Positions 63,086 to 64,000 of a DNA stretch of 64,000 nt are shown here, one piece after another. The notes below the pieces were generated by a model. It saw only the letters and a program-made list of their open reading frames with translations. It made no database searches and had not been told where the DNA came from. The first letter of the stretch is position 1. Each line of letters begins with the position of its first letter. The position numbers and the translations under genes were made by a program. The stretch is from Rhynchopus euleeides. Its lineage: Eukaryota; Euglenozoa; Diplonemea; Diplonemida; Diplonemidae. The DNA lies in NCBI GenBank assembly GCA_963210315.1, contig OY723279.1, positions 744,001-808,000 on the forward strand, in the 5' to 3' direction.

Positions 63086-64000
63086 TGCTGACCTCCCAGA
63101 GCGATGGATCAACAGCCACAGCCTTGCCCCGTCAGCCTGCCCACGCTCCGCCCCTGCCGACGGGGGGGGGGAGCTCAATCCGCAGTTCCTCGTCGCATTC
63201 GCCGCCACGGACAGGAGAAATATGCACAGAGGAGAAGCGGGCGAGCTCATTAAACGGCGGAGTCCCCCGGTGTATCTGGATGCACCGCCCCTGCACATAC
63301 GGACAGCAGGTGCTGAAAAAAGAGATCTGCATGTTTTTGACCTCCCCGCCATCACCTGAGTTGCACCTGGATTTCCAGATCAGCCGTGAAGCTTCATACA
63401 GTCATCATGCACTGCATCATATCAGACCCACCATCAGCCCTTCAGATTCAGACCATGCTTTGTCCAGAACTGCACCCTGTCCTTCAACACCAGAGAATCA
63501 CTGATCATGGACCCATGTGGCGACAAAAACCTGATCGTAGCTCATAGCAAAGATGGGTCCCACGATCAAGGTTCATCTGTTACCAGATGGACGTCTCCTG
63601 TTTCCAGGTCTAGGGTTACCGCGAGTGTAGCACAGATTTACCAAGGTGTACCAAGAGAGTATGCAGCTCTGTCCCAGCAGTTCCTCCTCCTTGGTTCCGA
63701 CCCCCCACAGTTCTTCGATGACAGGCACAACAGAGGAAGAAGCAACACAACCAGATCCTTCGATCAGCCAGACCCAAGCAAAAGAGCGGGGGGGCCAGAC
63801 CCTACCCGATGTGACGATAAATTGTCGCGCAAGTACAGGGAGGGACCAGAAGACCGATCGCCACAAACCCGTGACGGTGTGTTCAGGGGGGGTGCGGGGG
63901 GGACGGGGTCACAGTCATTGTCACCACGTGCACTTGACGGACGGAAATATATGCAGATCAGAAACCGACTGAAGATAGCGGCCTGGTCTCGGCGGCTGCA
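63086..64000. other. No gene seen
   Basis: Short overlapping ORFs on both strands without domains. No repeat recognised within the window. Confidence 0.45.

Overview
The window is nuclear DNA from a unicellular eukaryote, probably an alga or another GC-rich protist. The sequence does not fix the species; a chromerid-, dinoflagellate- or haptophyte-like genome would fit. The evidence is long intron-poor ORFs using all three standard stops, a secreted NodB-type deacetylase, a protein with a mitochondrial-type leader, a WD40 gene, a type I membrane-protein exon, and dense nested transposons, minisatellites and inverted repeats. A 200-base N gap (45021-45220) marks an assembly break.

The left half (1-31 kb) is almost entirely mobile DNA. 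Two complete tyrosine-recombinase (YR) retrotransposons lie on the minus strand at 2111-6885 and 19029-24158. Each has the order gag-like, YR, RT/RNase H, and each is bounded by split direct repeats in the form A1 - genes - B1 A2 B2. Gag-YR-RT order resembles the trypanosomatid VIPER group more than DIRS or Ngaro. Each sits inside the ORF of another transposon with no target-site duplication. One splits a hAT-like transposase (6886-9301 plus 1962-2110). The other splits a giant LINE-like ORF (13248-19028 plus 24159-25952).

The split LINE is unusual. Reading across the insertion gives a hydrophobic membrane-like region, an OTU-type protease domain, zinc-binding motifs, RT, a CCHC motif with a restriction-like endonuclease, then a second OTU-like domain and a FYVE-like zinc finger. 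It ends in an 18-A tract.

From 31 to 45 kb there is a second hAT-like element (CDS 33665-36232) between GC-rich inverted repeats, then mostly non-coding repeats, then the last exon of a membrane protein at the gap. From 45 to 57 kb several terminal-inverted-repeat (TIR) and foldback elements surround two probable host genes: the deacetylase (49179-50705) and the putative mitochondrial protein (51276-53066).

From 56956 to 60719 is a two-gene TIR element with TA at both flanks, subterminal palindromic arrays, a basic nuclear-type protein and a zinc-finger protein that may be its transposase. A WD40 gene (60758-61888) follows. The right end is non-coding and holds an inverted copy of the repeat at 32.6 kb.
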